This document shows, piece after piece, positions 26,975 to 36,423 of a DNA stretch of 64,000 bases; position 1 is the first letter of the stretch; each line of letters starts with the position of its first letter. Position numbers and translations under genes: made by a program. Location of the stretch: assembly GCF_041903755.1 (NCBI RefSeq), contig NZ_JBBWVE010000027.1, forward strand, positions 28,573 to 92,572, read 5' to 3'. A model generated the notes under the pieces. It was not told the origin of the DNA. It saw nothing but the letters and a program-made list of their open reading frames with translations, and did no database searches. The DNA comes from Thiocapsa roseilacustris (GTDB lineage: Bacteria > Pseudomonadota > Gammaproteobacteria > Chromatiales > Chromatiaceae).

Positions 26975-27370
26975 ATGAACGCAAAGATCGTAACGGTCCG
27001 CCCCGAGTATCCCACCGACACGCTGCAGCGGCTGCCCAACTTCGTAGGCATCTCCGAGGCTACAGCCGGTGCCGCGGGGATCTCGATGAACCTGGTGGTG
27101 ATCCCGCCCGCAGGCGAGGCCGAGCCCCATCTGCACTTGGGGTTCGAAACCGCCATCTATCTGCTCAAGGGCTGTGTCGAGACACGCTACGGTGAGAATC
27201 TCCGGCACTCCGTGGTCAACGACGAAGGTGACTTCATCTTCATTCCGGCGGGTGTACCCCACCAACCCAGAAATCTGAGCGACACCGAGCCCGCACTCGC
27301 CATCGTCGCACGCAACAACGCCAACGAGCAGGAAACCGTTCAGATTTATCGCCCGGCCAGGAGTGAATAG
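26975..27370 (+). CDS. Cupin-domain protein
   Basis: 131 residues from ATG 26975 (AGAGG about 12 bases before; GTG 26972 is an alternative). The cupin metal site is clear: EAEPHLHLGFETAIYLLKGC, carrying two His and a Glu, and the second motif GDFIFIPAGVPHQPRN with the third His. Small cupins of this type act as isomerases, dioxygenases or sugar-binding proteins; the reaction is not readable. Divergent from glpK. Confidence 0.85.
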   Translation: MNAKIVTVRPEYPTDTLQRLPNFVGISEATAGAAGISMNLVVIPPAGEAEPHLHLGFETAIYLLKGCVETRYGENLRHSVVNDEGDFIFIPAGVPHQPRNLSDTEPALAIVARNNANEQETVQIYRPARSE

Positions 27371-27424
27371 CGCGGTCAGAACACTTCATCAGGTGCCGGA
27401 AATAAGTTGAGCACCGAATCGAAT

Positions 27425-27467
27425 CGTTGTCGTTGTCGTTGTCGTAATCGAGAACGACAACGACAAC
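27425..27467. repeat. Hairpin of TGTCGT hexamers
   Basis: Three CGTTGT units (27425-27442) face ACGACAACGACAAC (27454-27467) across a short loop, making a hairpin from hexanucleotide repeats. The same hexamer recurs at 45077-45092 and, reversed, at 45262-45291. Confidence 0.7.
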
Positions 27468-27543
27468 CGTGCCAAAGGTGCTCTCTCGTCGAGTTGTTTT
27501 ACTTTTTTGAGCCGTTCCTCAGTTGCAAACCAGGAGCAAGGAC

Positions 27544-27963
27544 ATGCCGGGACGCTACAAAGATTGCCTCATGATTTTCGCCATCGCCGTTTGCGGGTTC
27601 TCGCCACCAACCCCAGCTGAAATACACAAATGCACAAGCAAGGACGGGAAAGTCTCCTTCAGTGACGTCGCCTGCCCTCACGATGCAGCCGCGGAGACGC
27701 TGGACATCGCCGGCAAACCGGCGGGTGCCGCACCCGATCGGGAACCCGACGTGAACCTGTATCCGACGGCGCAACCTCCGGCAACCCGGCTCGATCGGCA
27801 GCGAACGAAAGAACCTGCCAAAGAGCAGCCCCCGCGGACGAACACCTCGCTCATCTACCAAAAATGGCTGATCGAAGAACGGAACGCGACGCTCCGGGGA
27901 GCGATTCCGCCGGAGATCAACCCCCTGCGCGAAAAGACCCGGACGGTGATCGGCAAGGATTAA
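27544..27963 (+). CDS. Secreted DUF4124-type protein
   Basis: 139 residues, ATG 27544 with AGGAG 8 bases before. Signal peptide about 1-25 (MIFAIAVCGFSPPTPAE). Then a DUF4124 motif, IHKCTSKDGKVSFSDVACP, with its two cysteines. The C-terminal half is charged and probably disordered. DUF4124 proteins are periplasmic and of unknown function. Normal length for the class. Confidence 0.8.
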   Translation: MPGRYKDCLMIFAIAVCGFSPPTPAEIHKCTSKDGKVSFSDVACPHDAAAETLDIAGKPAGAAPDREPDVNLYPTAQPPATRLDRQRTKEPAKEQPPRTNTSLIYQKWLIEERNATLRGAIPPEINPLREKTRTVIGKD

Positions 27964-28094
27964 CCGGGGGCGGCAACAGGGACGCCATCATCCCCTGCCG
28001 CAAGGGCTGGATTCGAGAACCGCGCACGGCTGCCGCTACACCCTGGATTGGAACTGGGACGAGGACCGCTGCACCATCCCAAGGGGTTATCCCT

Positions 28095-28553
28095 TCGCTG
28101 CATGTCAGCTACAAAGCCTCCAAGATCAAGCAGTGCTTCAAGGAAGGCCGCGCCCTGCGCACCGAGACCACGATCAACAACACCCACGACTTCGGCATCG
28201 GACGGAATCTCAACAACCTGCCCCCCCTGCGGGCCATCGGCTTTGCCGCCAACCGTCGCTTGCTCGAGGTCGAGACGCTCAGCCAGGACTGTCTTCTGGC
28301 CGAGGAGGTGTTCGATCAGGTCACCCAACCGCAGGTGGTCGGCGGGCAACGCGCCCCCGGGCTGCACCTGGACGATCCGCGGGTCTTGGCGCTGTTCACC
28401 GCCCTGTGCCTGTTCCTCACCCTGCCCGAGGGCTTCCGCCATGCGGGGATGCGCACCTGGATGGCGCAGGCCTTGGGGCTGCCGCTCGCGGTCTATTCAC
28501 CCGGCCGGATGACCTACGATCTGCGCCGACTGCGGCTGCATGGCCTCATCTGA
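28095..28553 (+). pseudogene. C-terminal fragment of an unnamed mobile-element-type protein
   Basis: About 150 codons: SYKASKIKQCFKEGRALRTE, TTINNTHDFGIGRNLNNLPP, RAIGFAANRRLLEVETLSQD and MTYDLRRLRLHGLI. I know this conserved block from uncharacterised proteins found scattered in many copies in bacterial genomes. There is no start codon at the homology boundary (the frame enters from unrelated sequence) and the protein stops right after the HGLI helix, so both ends are lost. Confidence 0.5.
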
Positions 28554-28644
28554 CTCACGCGCGCAGAAAGTTGTTCGTCAAGGAACCCTAGATGCCTTCC
28601 AGGCATGTGCGGTCGGGATGCCTGTTCTCGGAAATCGCTATAGT

Positions 28645-28695
28645 CTCCGTGCCTCCGTGCCTCCGTGCCTCCGTGCCTCCGTGCCTCCGTGAGAG
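28645..28695. repeat. 8-bp tandem repeat CTCCGTGC x5 ending CTCCGTGAGAG
   Basis: Five perfect CTCCGTGC units (28645-28684) followed by CTCCGTGAGAG. The ending is the same as one edge of the larger satellite at 37537-37653, so the two are related copies of a dispersed element. Confidence 0.85.
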
Positions 28696-28806
28696 ATTCC
28701 TAAAAGCGATCGGTAACTCGCTCTGCGGGCGATCCGGTGAAACCCATCGGTGCCAAGGCGTAGAATCGCATCGGGCGCAGTCGCCCGGATGACTCGGGAC
28801 CGTTAC

Positions 28807-29892
28807 ATGAGCACAGACCGTCGCTGGCTTCTTGCCGCGGCGATTCTCGTCGCCGTCCTCGCCGTCGCTACGGCGGGGTGGATCCTTGTCCTCGGCGGGA
28901 ACCTCCAGACGCTGACAGGCGCGGTTCGAGGTCTGCTGGGCGATGCCGCACTCCCCGATGGCTTTGCCGTCGGCAACGGTCGGATCGAGGCGATCGAGGT
29001 GGATGTCGCCACCAAGTTGGCCGGGCGGCTGGCGGAGGTGCGGGTCCAGGAAGGCGATCGGGTCGAGTCGGGGCAGGTCGTCGCGGTGCTCGATACCGAT
29101 GCCCTGCAGGCCCAGCAGCGCCAGGTCCGCGCCGAGCTGCGGCATGCCGAGCAGGAGCGCCAGCATGCACTTGCGGTGGTGGAGCAGCGCGAGAGCGAGC
29201 TCGACTTCGCTCGCCGCGACCTCGACCGGCTGCAGCGACTCTCGCGCACCGATCAATTCGTCTCGGAAGAGCAGGTCGATCAGGCACGCACCGGCGTGCG
29301 CAGCGCCGAGGCGGCCCTGTGGGCGTCTCGCGTGCAGGTGGTCGCGGCCGAGGCGGCGATCGAGGCGGCGCAGGCGGGTATCGAGCGCGTCGAGGTCGAC
29401 ATCGCGGACAGCACCCTCAAGGCGCCCCGCGGCGGACGCGTGCTTTACCGACTGGCGGAGCCGGGCGAGGTGCTGGGTGTGGGCGGCAAGGTCTTGACCC
29501 TGCTTGACCTCGGCGACGTCTATATGGTCATCTTCCTGCCGACAGCGGCGGCGGGACGGGTGCCCTTGGGTGCGCCGGCGCGGATCGTTTTGGATGCCGC
29601 CCCCGAGTACGTGGTCCCCGCGGAGGTCTCCTTCGTCGCCCCGCGTGCCCAGTTCACGCCCAAACAGGTCGAGACGCAGAGCGTGCGCGAGTCGCTTGCA
29701 TTTCGTGTGAAGGTCCGGGTCGACCCGGAGCTGCTCGCGCGCTACGAGACGCTGGTGAAGACCGGGCTCCCCGGCATCGCCTATGTACAGCTCAGCCCCG
29801 ACGCGCTTTGGCCCGAGCATTTGGAATCGAGATTGCCGCCCCCGAGGTCATCGCTATGGCCGAGCATGCCGCCGGCCCCGTCGTCCGACTAA
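28807..29892 (+). CDS. HlyD-family adaptor of ABC exporter (YhiI-like)
   Basis: 361 residues, ATG 28807. One N-terminal membrane anchor (about 7-28), lipoyl half-motif (GRLAEVRVQEGDRVESGQVV), long coiled coil (about 95-190), second half (TLKAPRGGRVLYRLAEPGEV) and a beta-barrel. It works as the periplasmic adaptor of the ABC-2 exporter encoded by the next two genes, the yhiI-rbbA-yhhJ arrangement known in E. coli. Its 3' end overlaps the ATPase gene by 37 bases. Confidence 0.88.
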   Translation: MSTDRRWLLAAAILVAVLAVATAGWILVLGGNLQTLTGAVRGLLGDAALPDGFAVGNGRIEAIEVDVATKLAGRLAEVRVQEGDRVESGQVVAVLDTDALQAQQRQVRAELRHAEQERQHALAVVEQRESELDFARRDLDRLQRLSRTDQFVSEEQVDQARTGVRSAEAALWASRVQVVAAEAAIEAAQAGIERVEVDIADSTLKAPRGGRVLYRLAEPGEVLGVGGKVLTLLDLGDVYMVIFLPTAAAGRVPLGAPARIVLDAAPEYVVPAEVSFVAPRAQFTPKQVETQSVRESLAFRVKVRVDPELLARYETLVKTGLPGIAYVQLSPDALWPEHLESRLPPPRSSLWPSMPPAPSSD

Positions 29893-32609
29893 GCGGGCTG
29901 AGCCACGCCTATCCGGGTGTCGACGCCCTCCGGGAGGTGGCGCTCGAGCTGACCGCCGGACGGCTGACCGGTCTCATCGGGCCCGACGGGGTCGGCAAGT
30001 CGACCCTGCTCGGGATCATCGCGGGGGTACGGCAGATCCAGGCCGGTCGGGTCGAGGTGCTCGTGCATGACCTGCGGCAGCGCCGCGCGCGCGACGCCGT
30101 GATCGAGCGCATCGCCTACATGCCTCAGGGCCTCGGTCGCAATCTCTACCCGAGCCTTTCGGTGCGTGAGAACCTGGATTTCTTCGGTCGTCTGTTCGGG
30201 CAGGACAGGGCGACCCGGGCCGAGCGCATCGCCGAGCTGACGGCGGCCACCGGCCTCGCACCCTTCACCGAGCGTCCGGCGATGCACCTCTCCGGCGGGA
30301 TGAAGCAGAAGCTCGGGCTCTGCTGTGCGCTGATCCACGACCCCGAGCTGCTGATCCTCGACGAGCCGACCACCGGGGTCGACCCGCTCTCGCGCCGCCG
30401 TTTCTGGGAGCTGATGGACCGGCTGCGGCGGCGTCGTCCGGACCTGAGCATCCTGGTATCCACGGCCTACATGGAGGAGGCCGAGCGTTTCGACACCCTG
30501 GTGGCGATGGATGCCGGCCGGGTGCTGGCCGTCGGTACCGTGCGTGAGCTGTGCGCGCGCACCGGCGAGCGCGACATGGAGTCGGTCTTCGTTGCGCTGC
30601 TTCCCGCGGAGCGCCGCGGCGGTCATCGGCGCCTGGTGGTGCCTCCTCGCACCCCCGACGGGGACGGGCCGCCCGCCATCCGCGCCGAGGGTCTCACCCG
30701 GCGCTTCGGGGACTTCACGGCGGTCGACCGTGTCAGCCTCTCGATCCACAAGGGCGAGATCTTCGGCTTCCTCGGCTCCAACGGCAGCGGCAAGACCACG
30801 ACCATGCGGATGCTGACCGGCCTCCTGCCGGTCACCGAGGGCGAGGCGTGGGTCTTCGACCGGCCGGTGGATGCGGAAGACACGGCGCTGCGCCGCCGTC
30901 TGGGCTTCATGTCCCAGTCCTTCTCGCTCTACGGCGAGCTCAGCGTGCGCCAAAATCTGGACCTGCATGCGCGGCTCTACCGGCTGCCCGCGCCGCGCAT
31001 CCCCGCGCGTATCGCTGAGCTCACCGAGCGATTCGACCTCGCACGCGTGATCGACGCCCGCGCCGAGTCGCTGCCGCTCGGGGTGCGCCAGCGTCTGTCG
31101 CTCGCGGTGGCGGTGATCCATGCGCCCGAGCTCCTGATCCTGGACGAGCCGACCTCCGGGGTCGACCCGATCGCCCGAGACCGCTTCTGGGAGCAGCTCC
31201 TGATCCTCTCGCGCGAGCAAGGGGTGACCATCTTCATCTCCACCCACTTCATGAACGAGGCCGAGCGTTGCGACCGCATCTCGCTGATGCACGGCGGTCG
31301 GGTGCTCGCCGAGGGCACACCCGCGGACATCAAGGCCCGGCAGGGTGCGGCAACGCTGGAGGACGCCTTCATCGCCTCCATGGAGCAGGGTGCGGCGGAC
31401 GCGGGCGAGGAGGCCGCCGCCGAGCTGCAGACAGGGCAGGACCCCGTGCTCCCCCGGCCGCCGCGCAAGCCGGCGCGTACCCCCGGGTTCTCGCCGCGTC
31501 GGCTCTGGGCCTATACCCGGCGCGAGGGCACCGAGCTTCGGCGCGACCCGATCCGTCTCGCCTTCGCGCTGCTCGGGCCGGCGATCCTGATGATCGCGAT
31601 GGGCTTCGGGATCTCCTTCGACGTCGACGAGATCGCCTACGCGGTGCTCGACCACGACCGCACCCCGGCGAGTCGGGACTACCTGGAGCACTTCGCCGGC
31701 TCGACCTGGTTCTCCGAGCAGGCGCCTCCGGTCGATGCCGCCGAGATGCTGCGCCGGCTCGAGAGCGGCCGGCTGACCTTGGCGATCGAGATCCCGCCGG
31801 GCTTCGGCCGGGACGTGCAACGCGGCGCCCGGCCCGAGGTCGGTTTCATCATCGATGGAGCCATCCCCTTCCGCGGCGACACCATTCGCGGCTATGCCGA
31901 GGGCGTGCATCAAGGCTATCTGGAGACCTTGGCGGGCGACGCATACGCGGGGCTGTCCGCATTTCCGGTGACGGTCGAGACACGCTTTCGCTACAACCAA
32001 GACTTCAAAAGCGTCTACGCCATGGTGCCTGGGATCCTGATGCTGCTGCTCATCATGATCCCGGCCACCATGACCGCCGTGGGCGTAGTGCGCGAGAAGG
32101 AGCTGGGCTCCATCACCAACCTCTACGCGACCCCGACCAAGGGCGGGGAGTTCCTGCTCGGCAAGCAGCTCCCGTACGTGGGTCTGGCGCTCCTGAGCTA
32201 CCTGATGCTGCTCCTGATGGCGCTCTTCCTGTTTCGAGTGCCGCTTGCCGGGAGTCTTGTCGGCCTCACGCTCGGGGCGGTCCTGTTCGTCTTCGCGAGC
32301 ACCGGGCTCGGGCTCCTCATGTCCACCTTTATGCGCACCCAGATCGCGGCCGTCTTCGGGACGGCCATCGTCAGCACCATTCCGACCATCCTCTTCTCCG
32401 GTATGCTGGTGCCGGTCTCCGCGCTGACCGGACCTGCGCGCATCATGGGCTACGGCTTCCCGAGCGCCTGGTTCAATCACGTGAGCGTGGGGAGCTTCAC
32501 CAAGGGGCTGACCTTGGGCGATCTGTGGCTGGATTATCTGGTGCTTGCGGCCTTCGGGCTCGCCTTCTTCCTGCTCGGGCTTGCCCTGCTGCGCACCCGG
32601 GAGCGCTGA
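29856..32609 (+). CDS. Fused double ABC ATPase plus ABC-2 permease (RbbA-like)
   Basis: 917 residues from ATG 29856 (GAGG about 9 bases upstream). Two nucleotide-binding domains: Walker A GPDGVGKST near 42 and GSNGSGKTT near 307. The first signature is canonical (LSGGMKQKLGL), while the second is altered to LPLGVRQRLSL. Walker B with LLILDEPTTGVDP / LLILDEPTSGVDP. From about 545, an ABC-2 permease: one TM near the start, a large external domain and a block of five TM. This NBD-NBD-permease fusion defines RbbA/YhiH. Substrate unknown. Confidence 0.9.
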   Translation: MAEHAAGPVVRLSGLSHAYPGVDALREVALELTAGRLTGLIGPDGVGKSTLLGIIAGVRQIQAGRVEVLVHDLRQRRARDAVIERIAYMPQGLGRNLYPSLSVRENLDFFGRLFGQDRATRAERIAELTAATGLAPFTERPAMHLSGGMKQKLGLCCALIHDPELLILDEPTTGVDPLSRRRFWELMDRLRRRRPDLSILVSTAYMEEAERFDTLVAMDAGRVLAVGTVRELCARTGERDMESVFVALLPAERRGGHRRLVVPPRTPDGDGPPAIRAEGLTRRFGDFTAVDRVSLSIHKGEIFGFLGSNGSGKTTTMRMLTGLLPVTEGEAWVFDRPVDAEDTALRRRLGFMSQSFSLYGELSVRQNLDLHARLYRLPAPRIPARIAELTERFDLARVIDARAESLPLGVRQRLSLAVAVIHAPELLILDEPTSGVDPIARDRFWEQLLILSREQGVTIFISTHFMNEAERCDRISLMHGGRVLAEGTPADIKARQGAATLEDAFIASMEQGAADAGEEAAAELQTGQDPVLPRPPRKPARTPGFSPRRLWAYTRREGTELRRDPIRLAFALLGPAILMIAMGFGISFDVDEIAYAVLDHDRTPASRDYLEHFAGSTWFSEQAPPVDAAEMLRRLESGRLTLAIEIPPGFGRDVQRGARPEVGFIIDGAIPFRGDTIRGYAEGVHQGYLETLAGDAYAGLSAFPVTVETRFRYNQDFKSVYAMVPGILMLLLIMIPATMTAVGVVREKELGSITNLYATPTKGGEFLLGKQLPYVGLALLSYLMLLLMALFLFRVPLAGSLVGLTLGAVLFVFASTGLGLLMSTFMRTQIAAVFGTAIVSTIPTILFSGMLVPVSALTGPARIMGYGFPSAWFNHVSVGSFTKGLTLGDLWLDYLVLAAFGLAFFLLGLALLRTRER

Positions 32610-32610
32610 G

Positions 32611-33747
32611 ATGCGGCTCGCGAACGTCTACCGCTTGGGGCTCAAGGAGCTGATCAGCCTGCGTTACGATCCGGTGTTGGTCTTCTTGATGATCTACGCC
32701 TTCACCTTCGCCATCATCGCCCCGTCCCGCGGGGTGAAGCTCCAGCTTGAGCACGCGTCCGTGGCGGTGGTGGACGAGGACCGCTCGCAGCTCTCGGTAC
32801 GCCTGACGGAAACCCTGCTCCCGCCCTATTTCCAGACACCCGAGCCGATCGGGCTCGACGAGATCGACGCGGCCATGGACGCGGGTCGCTACACCTTCGT
32901 GATCGACATCCCGCCGCGCCTTCAGGCCGATGCCTCGGAGGGGCGTCGCCCGGCCGTGCAGGTCATCGTGGATGCGACCGCCATGGCCATGGCCGGTGCG
33001 GGGGCGCGCTATCTGGAGCGGGTGCTGGTCGAGGAGCCGCTGCTCTATTTCCGAGGCGATCGCGCGGAATCCTCACCGATGGAGGCGCCGGCCGTGGGGG
33101 CGGTAATCCGGCTCGCCTTCAATCCGAATGGCGAGTCGGCTTGGTTCATGTCCGTGATGCAGATCGTCAACATGGTCACCCTGCTCGGCATCGTGCTCAC
33201 CGGGGCGGCGCTGATCCGCGAGCGCGAGCACGGGACCATCGAGCATCTATTGGTGATGCCGCTCACCGCCGCCGAGATCATGCTCGCCAAGGTCTGGGCC
33301 AACGGGCTGGTCATCCTCCTGGGGGCCACCTTCGCCCTGGTCGTGATCGTCCAAGGGCTGCTCGGGGTGCCCAATGCAGGCTCGCTCGGACTCTTCGTGC
33401 TCGGGCTCGGGATCTACCTCTTCTCGCTTACCGCGCTGGGTATCCTGCTCGCCACCCTTGCCCGCACCATGCCCCAGTTCGGGTTGCTCTCCATCCCGGT
33501 GTTCCTGGTGATGTACATGCTCTCGGGCGCCAACACCCCGCTCGATGCCATGCCCGAGCTGCTGCAACGGGTGATGCTCGTCTCGCCGACGACCCACTTC
33601 GTCGCCTTCGTCCAGTCCGTCGTCTTTCGAGGCGCCGGGCTCGATCTGGTTTGGCCGCACCTGGCCGCGACCTTGGGGCTTGGGGTGCTGGCCTTCGCTG
33701 CGGCCTTGGCCCGCTTTCGGCAGACGGTGAGTCTCAGTCGGCTGTGA
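32611..33747 (+). CDS. ABC-2 type permease (YhhJ-like)
   Basis: 378 residues, ATG 32611 directly after the ATPase stop (1-base gap). N-terminal TM (about 22-42), external domain, then five or six TM from about 175, with the ABC-2 motif REREHGTIEHLLVMPLTAAE between TM2 and TM3. Together with the permease half of the upstream fusion it would form the heterodimeric membrane channel. Complete and in frame. Confidence 0.92.
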   Translation: MRLANVYRLGLKELISLRYDPVLVFLMIYAFTFAIIAPSRGVKLQLEHASVAVVDEDRSQLSVRLTETLLPPYFQTPEPIGLDEIDAAMDAGRYTFVIDIPPRLQADASEGRRPAVQVIVDATAMAMAGAGARYLERVLVEEPLLYFRGDRAESSPMEAPAVGAVIRLAFNPNGESAWFMSVMQIVNMVTLLGIVLTGAALIREREHGTIEHLLVMPLTAAEIMLAKVWANGLVILLGATFALVVIVQGLLGVPNAGSLGLFVLGLGIYLFSLTALGILLATLARTMPQFGLLSIPVFLVMYMLSGANTPLDAMPELLQRVMLVSPTTHFVAFVQSVVFRGAGLDLVWPHLAATLGLGVLAFAAALARFRQTVSLSRL

Positions 33748-33875
33748 TCTGCCGTCCCGCCTGCCGGCGGTGGCAAACAGCGTTTATCCGGCTCAAGGCG
33801 CAGCCCGCTGATCCGAGATCACTACGCCATCTGCGCAATCACAAGTGAGATGACCTTCGGAAACCGCTATACAGA

Positions 33876-33937
33876 GCGGTGCGAGGCACAACCAACCGTC
33901 GGAGGCTGTTGTGCCTCCTATCGTCAGCACAACCTAC
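33876..33937. repeat. GTAGGTTGTGC-family repeat, copy 2
   Basis: Reads GTGCGAGGCACAACCAACCG, then GTTGTGC and ends GCACAACCTAC; reverse orientation relative to copy 1. Internal half-sites GCACAAC/GTTGTGC allow hairpin formation. Confidence 0.7.
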
Positions 33938-33994
33938 GGGCACCGAGCTTTCTTGAAGTTGCCTTGACGGCGCGGCCGATCGACGAATTCGGCC

Positions 33995-34068
33995 GTAGGT
34001 TGTGCCGAGCCGTGCGAGGCACAACCAGCCGTCGGCGGAGGTTGTGCTTCCTGTCGTCAGCACAAACC
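33995..34068. repeat. GTAGGTTGTGC-family repeat, copy 3
   Basis: Starts GTAGGTTGTGCCGAGCCGTG and runs to GTCAGCACAAACC. 57 bases from copy 2 and in the same orientation, so the two may be a tandem pair separated by unique sequence. Confidence 0.7.
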
Positions 34069-34124
34069 ACCGGGAGTCGAATTTCGGAGATTCTCTAAGA
34101 TGACCGCACGATTCAGAGACAGAC

Positions 34125-35720
34125 TCAAGCCGCAGCGACCTCGCGCTCGACATAGTCTTCATAGTTTCCGCGGAAGTCGACCACGCCCCGGGGTGTCAGC
34201 TCGATGATCCTGGTCGCGAGCGACGAGATCAGCTCCCGGTCGTGGCTGACGAAGATCAGGGTGCCCGGGTAGTCTTCCAGCGCGGTGTTGAGCGACTCGA
34301 TGGACTCCATGTCGAGATGGTTGGTCGGCTCGTCCATCAGCAGGATATTCGGCTTCTGCAGCATCAGCTTGCCGAAGAGCATGCGGCCCTGCTCGCCGCC
34401 CGAGATCACGTTCACGGGCTTCTTGATCTCGTCCTGTGAGAACAGCAGCCGCCCCAGGGTGCCGCGGATGACCTGCTCGTCGTCGCCGGGCTGTTTCCAC
34501 TGGTCCATCCAGTCGTAGAGGCTGGTGGTGTCGGCAAAATCGGCCGCGTGGTCCTGTGCGAAGTAACCCAGGGAGCTGTTCTCCGACCATTTGATCTCGC
34601 CGCCGTCGGGGGGCAGGTCGCCGGCGAGGCTGCGCAGCAGGGTGGTCTTGCCGATGCCGTTGGGACCGATGATGGCCACCCGTTCGCCGACCTCCACCGT
34701 CAAGTCGAGACCGCTGAAGAGCGGCGTGCCGTCGTAGCCCTTGGCAAGGCCCTCGACCTCCAGCGCCAGACGATAAAGTTTCTTGTCTTGGCCGAAGCGG
34801 ATGAAGGGGTTGACCCGGCTCGAGGGTTTGATGTCCTCGAGCTTGATCTTTTCGATCTGGCGCTGACGCGAGGTGGCCTGCTTGGCCTTGGACGCGTTGG
34901 CCGAGAAGCGGCTGACAAAAGTCTGCAGCTCGGCGATCTGGGCTTTCTTCTTGGCGTTGTCTGAATAGAGACGCGTGCGCGCTTGGCTGGCCGCGGTCAT
35001 GTACTCGTCGTAGTTGCCCGGGTAGACGCGCAGCTCGCCGTAGTCAAGGTCGGCCATGTGGGTGCAGACGCTGTTCAGAAAGTGCCGGTCGTGCGAGATG
35101 ATGATCATGGTGCTGTTGCGCGCGTTCAACACCTCTTCGAGCCAGCGGATGCTGTTGATGTCGAGGTTGTTGGTGGGCTCGTCGAGCAACAGGATGTCCG
35201 GATCCGCGAACAACGCTTGGGCGAGCAGCACGCGCAGCTTCCAGCCGGGTGCGACGGCGCTCATGGGGCCTTCGTGCTGCTCCAGCGGAATCTCCAGGCC
35301 GAGCAGCAGCTCGCCGGCACGCGCCTCGGCGGTGTAGCCGTCCAGCTCGGCGAAATGCACCTCTAGGTGCGCGACCTCCATCCCGTCGTCCTCGCTCATC
35401 TCCGGCAGCGCATAGATGCGGTCGCGCTCCTTCTTGATCTGCCACAACTCTTCGTGGCCCATGATGACGGTGTCCAGCACCCCGTAGTCTTCGAAGGCGA
35501 ACTGGTCCTGGCGCAGTTTGCCGAGCCGCTTGCCGGGCTCGACCGAGACGTTGCCCGCACTCGGCTCCAGATCGCCGCCCAGGATCTTCATCAGGGTGGA
35601 TTTTCCACAGCCGTTGGCGCCGATCAGGCCGTAGCGATTGCCTCCGCCGAACTTTACGGAGACGTTTTCGAACAACGGCTTGCCGCCGAACTGCATGGTA
35701 ATGTTGGCTGTGGAGATCAA
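34125..35720 (-). CDS. ybiT: ABC-F family ATPase, YbiT type
   Basis: 531 residues from a TTG at 35720; the protein then begins LISTANITMQFGGKPLFENV, aligning end to end with E. coli YbiT (530 residues). Two ABC domains: GANGCGKST and GPNGIGKTT P-loops, Walker B/DEPT motifs LLLDEPTNNLD and LLMDEPTNHLD, and the ABC-F linker between them (about 240-320, KKKAQIAELQTFVSRF). ABC-F proteins bind the ribosomal E site and modulate translation. There is no membrane part. An upstream extension to 35828 lacks conservation. Confidence 0.93.
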   Translation of the reverse strand: MISTANITMQFGGKPLFENVSVKFGGGNRYGLIGANGCGKSTLMKILGGDLEPSAGNVSVEPGKRLGKLRQDQFAFEDYGVLDTVIMGHEELWQIKKERDRIYALPEMSEDDGMEVAHLEVHFAELDGYTAEARAGELLLGLEIPLEQHEGPMSAVAPGWKLRVLLAQALFADPDILLLDEPTNNLDINSIRWLEEVLNARNSTMIIISHDRHFLNSVCTHMADLDYGELRVYPGNYDEYMTAASQARTRLYSDNAKKKAQIAELQTFVSRFSANASKAKQATSRQRQIEKIKLEDIKPSSRVNPFIRFGQDKKLYRLALEVEGLAKGYDGTPLFSGLDLTVEVGERVAIIGPNGIGKTTLLRSLAGDLPPDGGEIKWSENSSLGYFAQDHAADFADTTSLYDWMDQWKQPGDDEQVIRGTLGRLLFSQDEIKKPVNVISGGEQGRMLFGKLMLQKPNILLMDEPTNHLDMESIESLNTALEDYPGTLIFVSHDRELISSLATRIIELTPRGVVDFRGNYEDYVEREVAAA

Positions 35721-35782
35721 AGCAGGGTTCCGCAAGAGACTGAATAGAGGGGCGGGCCGCCGACATTCGACGGACATCAAAC

Positions 35783-35816
35783 GAAAAAAGCCCCGCTGGA
35801 GGCGGGGCCTTTTTAG
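35783..35816 (-). terminator. Rho-independent terminator of cspA
   Basis: GCCCCGC and GCGGGGC arms with A-rich left and T-rich right flanks (aaaaaag...cctttttag), so it can work in both directions. On the reverse strand it follows the cold-shock gene by about 30 bases. Confidence 0.85.
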
Positions 35817-35845
35817 CTCAGGTGGCAAGCACCTGGCGGCTGATT

Positions 35846-36049
35846 TTACTTCGGTACGACGTTGGTCGCGCTCGGGCCCTTTTGGCCTTGCTCGACGTCG
35901 TAAGTGACGCTTTGTCCCTCGGCCAACGACTTGAAGCCGCTGCCTTGGACGGCGCTGTGATGGACGAAGACGTCCTTGGAGCCGTCGGAAGGAGCGATGA
36001 AGCCGAAGCCCTTCTCGTCACTGAACCACTTAACTGTGCCTGTAGCCAT
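35846..36049 (-). CDS. Cold-shock protein (CspA family)
   Basis: 67 residues, a complete OB-fold. RNA-binding motifs RNP1 (KGFGFIAP) and RNP2 (VFVHHSA) are intact. Starts MATGTVKWFSDEKGFGF. It acts as an RNA chaperone. A T-tailed hairpin follows. The ~370-base upstream gap would allow the long 5' leader usual for cold-regulated members, but I cannot confirm the promoter. Confidence 0.95.
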   Translation of the reverse strand: MATGTVKWFSDEKGFGFIAPSDGSKDVFVHHSAVQGSGFKSLAEGQSVTYDVEQGQKGPSATNVVPK

Positions 36050-36423
36050 TTACGGTATTCTCTGATTTAACGAAACGTGTGTACATATGCAGGCGACTAT
36101 CGGGAGATTACGGAAGGATCTGCCACGTCACGCGGAGAGGAGTAACAACCGAAATACTACAATGAAGCACTGCACGGGGGGCATGATGCCCAATACTGAA
36201 TCGTTTTTCAAGGTCTTTCTTCGGTCTTTCTTTTGTCTTTCTTTGGTAAAACGCGCAGCAACTGGACAACGGCGTCACACGCACTGCCGGCAAAGGGTTT
36301 CGGGAGGACGCAACATAACATCGGTGGCGGGTCCCGAGACGCTCTGCGTCTCGACCGGGTACGGCAGGCGTCCGATGATGTGAGATCATTTTGCCCTTCG
36401 ACAACGACCAATAGGCGACCCGG
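36050..36423. other. Divergent intergenic region upstream of cspA
   Basis: 374 bases without a gene. Around 36210-36245 the motif GTCTTTCTT occurs three times within about 35 bases (on the cspA strand, A/G-rich AAGAAAGAC). It lies in the likely leader/promoter zone of cspA or gloA. No clear hexamers. Confidence 0.45.

Larger units (their letters stand above)
33748..34124. other. Intergenic region between convergent genes, filled with repeats
   Basis: 377 bases with no supported gene. Two copies of the GTAGGTTGTGC repeat fill the centre (33876-33937 and 33995-34068). No T-tailed hairpin is evident for either flanking gene, so the repeats themselves may provide the 3' structure. Confidence 0.6.
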
